DNA from: Microbacterium sufflavum
GTDB taxonomy: Bacteria > Actinomycetota > Actinomycetes > Actinomycetales > Microbacteriaceae
NCBI RefSeq assembly: GCF_023091155.1
Contig: NZ_JAHWXK010000003.1
Coordinates: 62,001 to 126,000, forward strand
Direction of reading: 5' to 3'
DNA: 64,000 nucleotides
Part shown: positions 7,325 through 14,912 of the stretch, in pieces
How positions within the stretch are numbered: position 1 is the first letter of the stretch
Layout: every line of letters begins with the position of its first letter
The notes under the pieces: model-generated
The model's input: the letters and a program-made list of their open reading frames with translations, nothing else
Databases searched by the model: none
What the model was told of the DNA's origin: nothing
Program-made: the position numbers and the translations under genes

Positions 7325-9498
7325 TCCAGCCCCTCCACCTCGCCGCTGGAGCCCGCGAGCTCGACGAAGCGCGATTCGAGGGTCTGCCCCGCGCGGACCT
7401 CGTCGATCGTCCCCTCCGCGAGCACCTCGCCGTTGACGATGATCGCCACACGCGAGCACACCCGCTCGACCAGGTCCATGCCGTGGCTCGACAGGATCAC
7501 GGTGCCCCCGTGGGCGACGTAGGCGCGGAGGATGTCAAGGATGACGGCGGATGACACGGGGTCGACCGACTCGAAGGGCTCGTCGAGCACCAGCACGCGG
7601 GGCGAGTGGATCATCGCACCGGCGAGCATGATCTTCTTCGTCATACCCGCGGAGTAGTCCGACACCACGCGGTTGAGCGCGTCTCCGAGATCGAAGGCGC
7701 GAGCCAGATCCGCGGCGCGCTTCTCGATGACGTCAGCCGCCAGCCCGCGAAGCAGTCCGTAGTAGTAGAGGAGTTGTCGGCCGGTCAGGCGGTCGAAGGT
7801 GCGAAGGCGGTCGGGAAGCACTCCCATGACGCGCTTGGCGGCGAGAGGGTCGACGGCCTGGTCGATGCCGCAGATCACGACGCTCCCCTCGTCGGCGCGC
7901 AGCAGCCCCGCGACGATCGAGAGCGTGGTGGTCTTGCCCGCACCGTTCGGTCCGACGATCCCGTAGAACGAGGCGGCGGGCACCGACAGGTCGATGCCGT
8001 CGACGGCGCGGTTGTCGCCGAACTGCTTCACCAGGCCGCGGATGCGGATCGCCTCGGTGCTCGGCTGGTCCTCACGGGAACCCTCGGCACGCAGCGGCGG
8101 CTCCTGCGAGGTCTCCGGATCGACGACGACGACGGAGTCGTCCGTCAGCGCGTCGGCTGTGGGGTTCGGCACGGGCTCCACCGCATCGGCGGGCACGGGA
8201 ACGGCTGTGCTCTCGGCGGTCGGCTCGAGCTCTGCGACGATGGTGTCCGCGCCCGGATCATCGGACGCCGCTTCACCCACAGAGCCGGCGGACATCGGAG
8301 CTACCGTGTCGTCCGCCACCGCGGTGGCGGACGCAATCGCGACGCCCTCACCGTCCACGGCGGGCGTCTCCGTGACGGTCTCGAGCGCGGCAGCCCCGTC
8401 GGCCGCCGCCTCCTCGCCGGTCCCCTCGTGCGTCGCCTGCTCGGCTGCCGCCATCTCGGCTGCGACTTTCTCGGCTGCGACTTTCTCGGCTGCGACTTTC
8501 TCGGCTGCGGCCTTCTCAGCCGCGGCTTTCTCAGCTGCGGCCTTCTCGGCTGCGGCCTTCTCGGCTGCGGCCTTCGCGGCAGCCGTCTTGGCCGCCGCCG
8601 TCTTCGCCGACGCGGAGCGCGCCGTGCTCTTCGCCGCTGCCGACTTGGCCGCCGCCGCCTTCGCCGCCGCCGTCCTCGCAGCGGTCGCTGTGGACGTCGC
8701 CGCCCGTGGGGACGTCGGCGTGGCCGCCGCGTTCTTCACCGCCGCCGCCCGGGAGGCGCCGGCCTGTCGGGGTCGCGCGGGTGTGCGCGCTGCCGTGTTC
8801 CTCGCCGCCGCGAGTCGCGCCGCATCGGCGCTGCGCGCTGCGGGCGCCACGGCTGAAGCATCAACGCTGCCCTTGGGTGTCGGCTCCACCACGACCTCGA
8901 GCGACGCGGCGGCATTTTCTGCGGCCGCCTTGGCCGGTGCCGCCGTTGCGCTGACGCTCTTCGCCGATGCGGAGGTCTTCGCCGCCGCCTTCGACGCCGC
9001 AGCCTTCGATGCCGTGGCCTTCGATGCCGTGGCCTTCGATGACGAGGCCTTCGATGACGAGCCCTTCGCTCCCGCGGCTTGCGATGCTGACGTCTTCGCT
9101 GCCGTGGCCTTCGCTGCCGTCGTCTTCGCTGCCGCAGCCTTCGATGCCGTGGCCTTCGATGACGAGGCCTTCGATCCCGCGCCTTGCGATGCTGACGTCT
9201 TCGCTGCCGACGTCTTCGACGCAATCGTCTTCGCTGCCGACGTCTTCGATGCCGCCGTCTTCGCGCCCGTGGGCTGTGGCGTCGCGCCGCTCTCGTCGGC
9301 GCTCTTCTTCACCGCCGCCCCGCCCGTCGCCTTCTTCACGGTGGTGGTGCTGCGGCGAGGCGCACGTGGCTTCTTGGCCGCGGTCGCGGCGGTCGCCTTC
9401 TTCGCGCTCTCCGCCGCTGACGCACTCGCGTCGGGCGTTCCCGAAGGGGTCTCGTTCGTGTCCACCTCGGCGGTGCGGTCGTCAGGGGAGGAAGTCAC
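7300..9498 (-). CDS. ABC transporter ATPase with a 480-residue histone-tail-like N-terminal extension
   Basis: Of 732 residues, only 483-732 form an ABC ATPase: Walker A GPNGAGKTTT (516-525), signature YSAGMTKK (near 613), Walker B RVLVLDEPF (near 634) and the switch His in SSHGMD. Residues 1-345 are Ala/Ser/Lys-rich and strongly basic, with Lys (twice Gln) at every fifth position from 80 to 170 and nine AAAEK-type pentads at 310-354. Residues 355-480 are acidic. GTG at 9498 follows a TACCGT hexamer by 6 bases, and no better start lies nearer the ATPase. An N-terminus of this kind resembles the tails of actinobacterial HupB or histone H1-like proteins. ATPase function is sure; the tail's role is unknown. 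Confidence 0.88.
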   Translation of the reverse strand: MTSSPDDRTAEVDTNETPSGTPDASASAAESAKKATAATAAKKPRAPRRSTTTVKKATGGAAVKKSADESGATPQPTGAKTAASKTSAAKTIASKTSAAKTSASQGAGSKASSSKATASKAAAAKTTAAKATAAKTSASQAAGAKGSSSKASSSKATASKATASKAAASKAAAKTSASAKSVSATAAPAKAAAENAAASLEVVVEPTPKGSVDASAVAPAARSADAARLAAARNTAARTPARPRQAGASRAAAVKNAAATPTSPRAATSTATAARTAAAKAAAAKSAAAKSTARSASAKTAAAKTAAAKAAAEKAAAEKAAAEKAAAEKAAAEKVAAEKVAAEKVAAEMAAAEQATHEGTGEEAAADGAAALETVTETPAVDGEGVAIASATAVADDTVAPMSAGSVGEAASDDPGADTIVAELEPTAESTAVPVPADAVEPVPNPTADALTDDSVVVVDPETSQEPPLRAEGSREDQPSTEAIRIRGLVKQFGDNRAVDGIDLSVPAASFYGIVGPNGAGKTTTLSIVAGLLRADEGSVVICGIDQAVDPLAAKRVMGVLPDRLRTFDRLTGRQLLYYYGLLRGLAADVIEKRAADLARAFDLGDALNRVVSDYSAGMTKKIMLAGAMIHSPRVLVLDEPFESVDPVSSAVILDILRAYVAHGGTVILSSHGMDLVERVCSRVAIIVNGEVLAEGTIDEVRAGQTLESRFVELAGSSGEVEGLEWLHTFSD
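8437..8571 (-). repeat. tandem 15-bp units encoding AAAEK pentads
   Basis: Nine in-frame 15-base units encode AAAEK, VAAEK or AAAEQ variants in the ABC ATPase tail (residues 310-354). Neighbouring units are nearly identical in DNA, so copy number may vary by slippage without breaking the frame. Confidence 0.85.
8989..9261 (-). repeat. degenerate 15-bp units encoding Lys-every-fifth-residue pentads
   Basis: Residues 80-170 of the ABC ATPase carry Lys at 80, 85, 90 and so on to 170, with Gln at 105 and 140. Units read KTSAA, KATAS, KASSS and similar. The DNA repeats in 15-base steps. Confidence 0.85.
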
Positions 9499-9504
9499 CG
9501 TCCT

Positions 9505-9510
9505 ACGGTA
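9505..9510 (-). promoter_or_regulatory. leaderless -10 element of the ABC exporter operon
   Basis: TACCGT on the minus strand with a 6-base spacer (AGGACG) to the GTG at 9498. Confidence 0.5.
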
Positions 9511-9747
9511 TCAATGGGCGGCTTCCAGCCAAGGCCCCACGCGACAATCCGACATGCAGACCGCAACGCGAGGAGGAATGCAAGGGGGTTGCCGAGGCTG
9601 TGCGTTGCGTGTGTACTCGGTCACGAAATGGCAACAGGGACCTCTGGGCCCCGGGCTTCCCAGGCGGAATCGCTAGCATGATTCCCGGCACGACGAAGTG
9701 TCTGGTCGGTGAACCGGCCGTGAACACAACTTCCTTTAGGAGCACTC
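9511..9747. other. intergenic region between the divergent ABC ATPase and cytidylyltransferase genes
   Basis: There is no convincing gene here. It holds a TAGCAT hexamer near 9674 that could serve the plus-strand gene with a leader of about 65 bases, and the AGGAG ribosome site at 9738-9742. An 80-codon minus-strand frame (9503-9745) looks like chance. Confidence 0.5.
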
Positions 9748-10440
9748 GTGACTCTTCAGACCGTCATCCTCGCAGCCGGCATGGGCTCTCGACTCGGCCG
9801 CGCGCTGCCCAAGCCGCTGACCGAGCTCAACGACGGCCGCACGATCATGCGCCAGCAGCACGACAACATCCGCGCCGCCTTCGGCTCTGACGCGCGCATC
9901 ACCACCGTGGTGGGCTATCGCGCCGAGACGATCATCGAGGCGTTCCCGAACGTGAACTACGTCCACAACGACCGCTACGACGAGACCAACACGTCGAAGA
10001 GCCTCCTTCGCGCGCTCGGCGCCACCGGCCGCGGCGGGGTGCTCTGGATGAACGGCGACGTCGTGTTCGACCCGATGATCCTCGGCCGCGCGGTGGAGTA
10101 CATCGAGCGCGACCAGTCGTTCGTGACCGTCAACACCGCCAAGGTGAGCGACGAAGAGGTCAAGTACACGGTCACGGCCGAGGGCTACATCAAGGAGCTG
10201 TCCAAGACCGTCAAGGGCGGACTCGGCGAGGCAGTCGGCATCAACTACATCTCGTCCCGCGAGAAGAAGGCGTTCATGCGTCAGCTGCAGCGCGTCGAGG
10301 ACCAGGACTACTTCGAGCGCGGCCTCGAGCTCGCGATCGCCGAAGACGGCCTGCTGCTCGAGCCGATGGACGTCTCGGACCTCTACGCGGTCGAGGTCGA
10401 CTTCGCAGAAGACCTGGAGCGCGCGAACCTCTTCGTCTGA
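9748..10440 (+). CDS. LicC-like nucleotidyltransferase (probable phosphocholine/polyol-phosphate cytidylyltransferase)
   Basis: This 230-residue cytoplasmic enzyme of the NTP-transferase fold activates a phosphorylated alcohol or sugar with CTP or another NTP. The nucleotide loop is LAAGMGSRLG with PKPL shortly after. ETNTSKSL and LWMNGDVVFD (metal-binding Asp) follow, as in the LicC/phosphocholine cytidylyltransferase group. The GTG start has an AGGAG site 5 bases upstream. It is a single-gene unit closed by a strong terminator. No LicD-type transferase or CDP-alcohol transferase lies nearby, so the acceptor is unknown; inositol- or glycerol-phosphate remain alternatives. Confidence 0.8.
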   Translation: MTLQTVILAAGMGSRLGRALPKPLTELNDGRTIMRQQHDNIRAAFGSDARITTVVGYRAETIIEAFPNVNYVHNDRYDETNTSKSLLRALGATGRGGVLWMNGDVVFDPMILGRAVEYIERDQSFVTVNTAKVSDEEVKYTVTAEGYIKELSKTVKGGLGEAVGINYISSREKKAFMRQLQRVEDQDYFERGLELAIAEDGLLLEPMDVSDLYAVEVDFAEDLERANLFV

Positions 10441-10447
10441 TTCCACG

Positions 10448-10493
10448 ACACCGAGAGCCCCTGTCCCCCGCGGACCGGGGCTCTCGGTGTTTT
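10448..10493 (+). terminator. Rho-independent terminator of the cytidylyltransferase gene
   Basis: A perfect 14-bp stem (10448-10461 with 10477-10490), a 15-base loop and a short T run. Left arm ACACCGAGAGCCCC. Confidence 0.9.
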
Positions 10494-10508
10494 CGCGGTG
10501 GAATTCCG

Positions 10509-10514
10509 TAGGAT
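10509..10514 (+). promoter_or_regulatory. leaderless -10 element of the EcsC-like gene
   Basis: TAGGAT with a 7-base spacer to the ATG at 10522. It begins only 16 bases after the preceding terminator. Confidence 0.6.
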
Positions 10515-10521
10515 CGGCGCC

Positions 10522-11517
10522 ATGGCCCCCAAGGTGCACAAGATCCACTCCCTGCCGGATGACGCCCCGTGGGACAAAGGCATCCCGCCGACCGGCTCAC
10601 CCGAACACCCGATGATGGTGCGCGGCCTCGACCGCGTTCTCTCTATCCAGCGACCGCTCGTCCTGGCGCACATCCGGAGCATCCGCCTTCGCCACCCGCA
10701 CGCCACGCCCGCGGAGATCATCCGCATCCTGGAGCGGCGGTACCTCGCGGCGGTCACGGCCGGCGGCGCCGCCGTCGGTGCGACCGCGGTGGTCCCCGGG
10801 ATCGGCACCGGCGTCACACTCGCGCTGTCCGGCGTGGAGACGGTCGGTTTCGTGGAGTCGACGGCGCTCTTCGCGCAGTCGGTGGCCGAGGTCCATGGGA
10901 TCGCTGTCGGGAACCCCGACCGCGCGCGGGCGCTGGTGATGACGTTGATGCTCGGCAAGGAGGGCGTCGACCTGGTCGGTCAGCTGGCGGGACAGATCGC
11001 GGGGCGCGGGGTCAGCCGCTCGGCGTACTGGGGCGAACTCGTGACCAAGTCGCTGCCTCGTGCTGCCGTCGGCCCGCTGGTCGATCAGTTGAAGAGCATG
11101 TTCGTGAAGCAGTTCGCGGCGAAGGGCGGCGCGTCCTTCGTCGGCAAAGCCATGCCGTTCGGTATCGGCGCGGCGATCGGCGGGGCAGGCAACCACCTCC
11201 TGGGCCGCCGCGTGCTGACGACCTCACACCGGGCGTTCGGGGCAGCCCCCGTCGATCTTCCCTCGGAGCTGGAGCCGGTGCCGGGTGCGGAGAAGCTGGA
11301 GCTGCGCATGCTCCGCGGTGCCCGCTACGCCGGCAACGCGGTCGCGGGCGCAGCCGGAACGGTCGCTCGTGGAGCGGGCTGGGTGGGCCACCGCGTGGGC
11401 GAGGTCGCGGGGCGACGTCGCGGGGACGCGGTCGCGGCGCTCGACGAGGGCGAGGGCGAGGTCGCGGGCGACCACAGCCTGCCCGAGCGTCCGGGTGCGG
11501 ACACCGCCGAGCGGTGA
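10522..11517 (+). CDS. EcsC-like protein of unknown function
   Basis: A 331-residue protein. A GTG at 10498 would also be in frame but lies just behind the terminator; the ATG at 10522 follows TAGGAT by 7 bases. Residues 75-115 form an Ala/Gly-rich hydrophobic stretch (GATAVVPGIGTGVTLALSGV) followed by ETVGFVESTALFAQSVAEVHG. This pattern resembles the EcsC family of small membrane-associated proteins. A second Gly/Ala-rich hydrophobic segment lies near residues 205-225, and the tail is acidic and low in complexity. It stands alone between a terminator and accD. The EcsC link is a weak resemblance by eye; no function is claimed. Confidence 0.6.
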   Translation: MAPKVHKIHSLPDDAPWDKGIPPTGSPEHPMMVRGLDRVLSIQRPLVLAHIRSIRLRHPHATPAEIIRILERRYLAAVTAGGAAVGATAVVPGIGTGVTLALSGVETVGFVESTALFAQSVAEVHGIAVGNPDRARALVMTLMLGKEGVDLVGQLAGQIAGRGVSRSAYWGELVTKSLPRAAVGPLVDQLKSMFVKQFAAKGGASFVGKAMPFGIGAAIGGAGNHLLGRRVLTTSHRAFGAAPVDLPSELEPVPGAEKLELRMLRGARYAGNAVAGAAGTVARGAGWVGHRVGEVAGRRRGDAVAALDEGEGEVAGDHSLPERPGADTAER

Positions 11518-11594
11518 CGGCAGGGCGCGCACCTCACCAAAGGATCGCCCGACCCGTTGTGCCGAGCATCCAACGGACGCGACGACGGCGACGC

Positions 11595-11600
11595 TAGGGT
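11595..11600 (+). promoter_or_regulatory. leaderless -10 element of the accD-accE operon
   Basis: TAGGGT with a 7-base spacer to the GTG at 11608. An in-frame GTG also overlaps the hexamer at 11599, so transcript mapping would decide the start. Confidence 0.55.
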
Positions 11601-11607
11601 GGAATCC

Positions 11608-13197
11608 GTGACGGACAAGCCCGACCTCTTTACCACCGCCGGCAAGATCGCGGATCTCCGCGCCCGCTACACCGAGGCCGTCGTCGACGCCGAGGCGAAG
11701 GCGAAGGAGAAGCAGCACGCGAAGGGCAAGATGACCGCCCGCGAGCGCATCGAACTCCTCGTCGACCCCGGGAGCTTCGTCGAGTTCGACGAGTACGTGC
11801 GCCACCGCACGACCGCCTTCGGCATGGACCGCTCGCGCCCCTACGGCGACTCCGTGGTCACGGGCGTCGGCACCATCCACGGGCGCACCGTCGCGGTCTA
11901 CTCCCAGGACTTCTCGACGTTCGGCGGCTCGCTGGGCGAGGTCGCGGGCGAGAAGATCGTCAAGATCATGGAGTTCGCCCTCGCCGGAGGCATGCCGTGC
12001 ATCGGCATCCTCGACTCGGGTGGCGCGCGCATCCAGGAGGGCGTGGTCGCGCTCGGGAAGTACGGCGAGATCTTCCGCCTGAACACCCGCGCGTCCGGCG
12101 TGATCCCCCAGATCTCCATCATCATGGGCCCGGCCGCGGGCGGCGCCGTGTACTCCCCCGCGCTCACCGACTTCGTCATCATGGTCGACAAGACCAGCCA
12201 GATGTTCGTGACTGGTCCCGACGTGATCAAGACCGTGACCGGCGAGGACGTCGGCATGGAGGAACTGGGCGGCGCCTACACGCACAACACGCGTTCGGGC
12301 GTGGCGCACTACCTCGCGGAGGACGAGGACGATGCGATCGACTACGCGCGCACGCTCCTCGGCTTCCTGCCCGACAACAACATGGCGGAGCTCCCCTCGT
12401 ACGAGAGCGCGTTCGAGTTCGAGACCACCGACGCCGACCGCACGCTCAACACGATCGTCCCCGACTCCCCCAACCAGCCGTACGACATCCACACCGTCAT
12501 CGAGCACGTCGTCGACGACGGCGACTTCCTCGAGGTGCAGCCGCTCTTCGCGCCGAACATCGTGATCGGCTTCGGCCGCATCGAGGGACGTTCCGTCGGC
12601 ATCATCGCCAACCAGCCCTCGCAGATGGCGGGGACCCTCAACATCGAGGCGGGCGAGAAGGCCAGTCGCTTCGTGCGGTTCTGCGACGCGTTCTCCATCC
12701 CGATCGTGACGCTCGTGGACGTGCCCGGCTACCTTCCCGGCACCGACCAGGAGTGGACCGGCGTGATCCGCCGCGGCGCCAAGCTGCTGTACGCGTACGC
12801 GGAGGCGACGGTCCCGCTCGTCACGGTCATCCTGCGCAAGGCGTACGGCGGCGCCTACATCGTCATGGGATCTAAGCAGCTCGGTGCCGACGTGAACCTG
12901 GCCTGGCCGACCGCCGAGATCGCCGTCATGGGCGGCCAGGGCGCCGTCAACATCCTGTACCGCGGGGAGATCAAGAAGGCCGAGGAGGCCGGGGAGGACG
13001 TCGCGGCGGTCCGGACGCGACTCGCGAACGAGTACACGTACAACGTCGCATCCCCCTTCCTCGCCGCAGAGCGGGGGGAGCTCGACGGCATCATCGAGCC
13101 GGCCAACACCCGGGTATCCGTGGCGAAGGCCCTGCGCGCTCTGCGCGGCAAGAGGGCCGAGCTGCCGCCCAAGAAGCACGGGAACATCCCGCTGTGA
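11608..13197 (+). CDS. accD: acyl-CoA carboxylase beta subunit (acetyl/propionyl-CoA carboxyltransferase)
   Basis: This 529-residue carboxyltransferase moves CO2 from carboxybiotin to acetyl- or propionyl-CoA, giving malonyl- or methylmalonyl-CoA. Crotonase-fold signatures include [17 protein letters not shown] at the N-terminus, [27 protein letters not shown] in the first half, and [12 protein letters not shown] and [13 protein letters not shown] in the second. The length and the following epsilon gene fit the actinobacterial AccD5/PccB type. GTG 11608 lies 7 bases after TAGGGT; a slightly longer start is possible. The alpha subunit partner lies at 19831-21597 on the same strand. Confidence 0.95.
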   Translation: MTDKPDLFTTAGKIADLRARYTEAVVDAEAKAKEKQHAKGKMTARERIELLVDPGSFVEFDEYVRHRTTAFGMDRSRPYGDSVVTGVGTIHGRTVAVYSQDFSTFGGSLGEVAGEKIVKIMEFALAGGMPCIGILDSGGARIQEGVVALGKYGEIFRLNTRASGVIPQISIIMGPAAGGAVYSPALTDFVIMVDKTSQMFVTGPDVIKTVTGEDVGMEELGGAYTHNTRSGVAHYLAEDEDDAIDYARTLLGFLPDNNMAELPSYESAFEFETTDADRTLNTIVPDSPNQPYDIHTVIEHVVDDGDFLEVQPLFAPNIVIGFGRIEGRSVGIIANQPSQMAGTLNIEAGEKASRFVRFCDAFSIPIVTLVDVPGYLPGTDQEWTGVIRRGAKLLYAYAEATVPLVTVILRKAYGGAYIVMGSKQLGADVNLAWPTAEIAVMGGQGAVNILYRGEIKKAEEAGEDVAAVRTRLANEYTYNVASPFLAAERGELDGIIEPANTRVSVAKALRALRGKRAELPPKKHGNIPL

Positions 13198-13442
13198 CGG
13201 CGCAGGACGCTGCGGCGGAGGGCACGGCAGCGGCCCCTCCGATGCTCGAGATCACCCGGGGCACGGCGACGGAGGAGGAGCTCGCCGCCCTCATCGCCGT
13301 GATCGGAGACGCCTACGCCACCGAACAGGCGGAGGCGACGGTCGACGAGCCGCGCGTCTCCGCGTGGGAACGCACGCAGCGCCCGCTCCGGCGTCCCCTG
13401 CGCCGCGACATCCCCTGGGGCCGCTTCTCCGGCCGAGGCTGA
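13194..13442 (+). CDS. accE: acyl-CoA carboxylase epsilon subunit
   Basis: An 82-residue protein whose GTG start overlaps the accD stop as GTGA. It has a variable N-terminus, then the family block [15 protein letters not shown], and ends in a basic tail with [16 protein letters not shown]. Actinobacterial epsilon subunits bind the alpha-beta complex and increase its activity. Its size, position directly behind accD and C-terminal Arg-Trp-rich stretch all agree with this family. Confidence 0.9.
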   Translation: MTAQDAAAEGTAAAPPMLEITRGTATEEELAALIAVIGDAYATEQAEATVDEPRVSAWERTQRPLRRPLRRDIPWGRFSGRG

Positions 13443-13457
13443 CGGGCTCGGCCGGAG
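13427..13457. terminator. hairpin between convergent accE and the ROK gene
   Basis: An 11-bp stem (13427-13437 with 13447-13457), 9-base loop, overlapping the accE stop codon. There is no T run. It probably serves both strands. Confidence 0.55.
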
Positions 13458-13463
13458 GCACGT

Positions 13464-14696
13464 TCACCGGCCCAGCAGCAGGTCGGACGTGCGCGGCGTG
13501 AGCATGGAATCGAGAACGACGCACGCCGCGCCGACCGCACCGACGTCGTCGCCCACCACCGTGCTCTGCACCGGGAGCGCTCGGACGGCTCGCGTCGCGC
13601 TGGACCGCGCGAGCCGCGCGGCGACCTCCGGCAGCGACAGGTCGGCGAGGCGTCTCCAGAACGGACCGCCGAACACCACCCGGTCCACGTCGAGCAGGTC
13701 CGTGAGCACGAGCGTCAGCGTCGCCAGGTGTTCGGCGGCACGCTGCACGACAGCCCCCGCCGACGCCTCCCCGGCCGCGGCCCTGACACACAGTTCGGTG
13801 AGGCTCGCGTCGAGTGCGGCCCTGTCCCCGGGGCGCCGACCTCCGGCGAGAACCCCGAGCTGCTCCGCCCGTTCCACGATCGCCTCGGGGGTGCACACCA
13901 CGTCGACGCAGCCCCGCGAGCCGCACGCACACCTCGGCCCCTCCGGATCGACCACGATGTGCCCGATCTCCCCGAGGTTGCGGGTGCTGCCACGCACCGC
14001 CTCGCCGTCTCGCACCACGGCGGCGCCGAGGCCGGTACCGAGATAGAGGAACACGAACGAGTCGTCGGACGGCCCGCGCCGCGTCCACAGCTCGCCGACA
14101 GCCGCTGCCGTGGTGTCCTTCTCCAGCACGACCGGCAAGGCGATCGCGGCCGCCAGATCGTCCTGCAGTGCCACCCGGTGCCAGCCGGGCAGCTTGGGAG
14201 GATCGATGACCGTGCCCCGGGTAGCGTCGAGCGGTCCCGGAGCAGCCACGCCCACCCCCGCGATCCGCTCGCGCGGCACTCCCGACCCCTCGACGAGCTC
14301 CTCGATCTGCGCCGCGAGATCGGCCAGGATCAACGACGGGGCCTCAGCGGGGGTCGCGATGCTCGACCGCCGCACGACCTCCCCGGCGAGGTCGAGCAGC
14401 ACGAAGGTCGTCACCGCCGGATCGAGGTGCACGCCGACCGCGAACCTGCTCTCCTCCACCAGCCGCAGCATGACCCGCGGCTTGCCCGGTCCGCTGATGG
14501 TCCGACCGGCTTCCCGGATGAGCCCCTCGTCGAGCAGCCGGCGCGTGATGTTCGTCACGGTCTGGGCCGAGAGCCCGGTGACCTGCGCCAGCTCGATACG
14601 GCTCAGCCCATCGACCGCATGCCGGACCGCCTCGAGGATGACCGACTGGTTGAAGTCGCCCATCCGCGGAAGGTTGGTTCCCCGCCGTGTACCCAT
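13464..14696 (-). CDS. ROK family transcriptional regulator
   Basis: This 410-residue protein joins an N-terminal winged helix (LSRIELAQVTGLSAQTVTNI, residues about 31-50) to a sugar-kinase-like ROK domain. It has LYLGTGLGAAV, LGEIGHIVVDP and the zinc motif CACGSRGC (two residues later the usual Glu region reads DVVC). Such NagC/XylR-type proteins repress sugar genes and release DNA on binding a sugar or sugar phosphate. The catalytic-type loop reads EKDTTAAA. An AGGAGG site 11 bases before the ATG makes this a leadered gene. It has no adjacent sugar transport genes, so the regulon is unknown. Confidence 0.9.
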   Translation of the reverse strand: MGTRRGTNLPRMGDFNQSVILEAVRHAVDGLSRIELAQVTGLSAQTVTNITRRLLDEGLIREAGRTISGPGKPRVMLRLVEESRFAVGVHLDPAVTTFVLLDLAGEVVRRSSIATPAEAPSLILADLAAQIEELVEGSGVPRERIAGVGVAAPGPLDATRGTVIDPPKLPGWHRVALQDDLAAAIALPVVLEKDTTAAAVGELWTRRGPSDDSFVFLYLGTGLGAAVVRDGEAVRGSTRNLGEIGHIVVDPEGPRCACGSRGCVDVVCTPEAIVERAEQLGVLAGGRRPGDRAALDASLTELCVRAAAGEASAGAVVQRAAEHLATLTLVLTDLLDVDRVVFGGPFWRRLADLSLPEVAARLARSSATRAVRALPVQSTVVGDDVGAVGAACVVLDSMLTPRTSDLLLGR

Positions 14697-14871
14697 CGTT
14701 CGATGATCCTCCTCACGCGTCGCTGCGCGTGTCCCCCAAAATACCTACAGACAAGGTGTTGACGACCCCGCAGACTGAAGGGGACGCTTCGCGTTCGGCT
14801 GGTCTCTCTGTCCCAGGGTAGACAGACGCTGATCGGCCACCAGCGGACGGTTTTCGGGTAACTGTCCGCAC
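14697..14871. other. intergenic region upstream of the ROK gene
   Basis: It holds the ROK ribosome site (AGGAGG, minus strand) and an AT-richer patch (AAAATACCTACAGACAAGG, 14738-14756) that probably contains the ROK promoter or operator. No gene was seen. Confidence 0.45.
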
Positions 14872-14904
14872 GGCGAGGGGCAGGCGATATCGCCGCCCCT
14901 CGCC
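14872..14904 (-). terminator. hairpin after the two-component operon
   Basis: A 10-bp stem (14872-14881 with 14895-14904) and a 13-base loop, 9 bases past the last stop codon of the operon. There is no clear T run. Confidence 0.55.
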
Positions 14905-14912
14905 CACTCTCC

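Noticed and set aside
5798..7522. Long plus-strand frame opposite the ABC permease (574 codons)
   Set aside because: Extreme Arg/His/Glu composition and no motif; it mirrors codon positions of the membrane protein.
8437..9261. Pentad DNA repeats as a possible CRISPR or non-coding satellite
   Set aside because: Units are 15 bp, contiguous, in frame and without spacers; they are coding repeats of the ABC ATPase tail.
9503..9745. 80-codon minus-strand frame in the intergenic gap
   Set aside because: It has no ribosome site, no family resemblance and covers the whole promoter zone of two divergent genes; composition looks like chance in GC-rich DNA.
10498..10521. Upstream GTG start for the EcsC-like gene
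   Set aside because: It would begin right behind the terminator and include the TAGGAT hexamer; the ATG at 10522 fits the leaderless spacing.
11224..13179. Minus-strand frame covering accD (651 codons)
   Set aside because: Antisense shadow of a well-identified carboxyltransferase; it has no start signal or recognisable domain.
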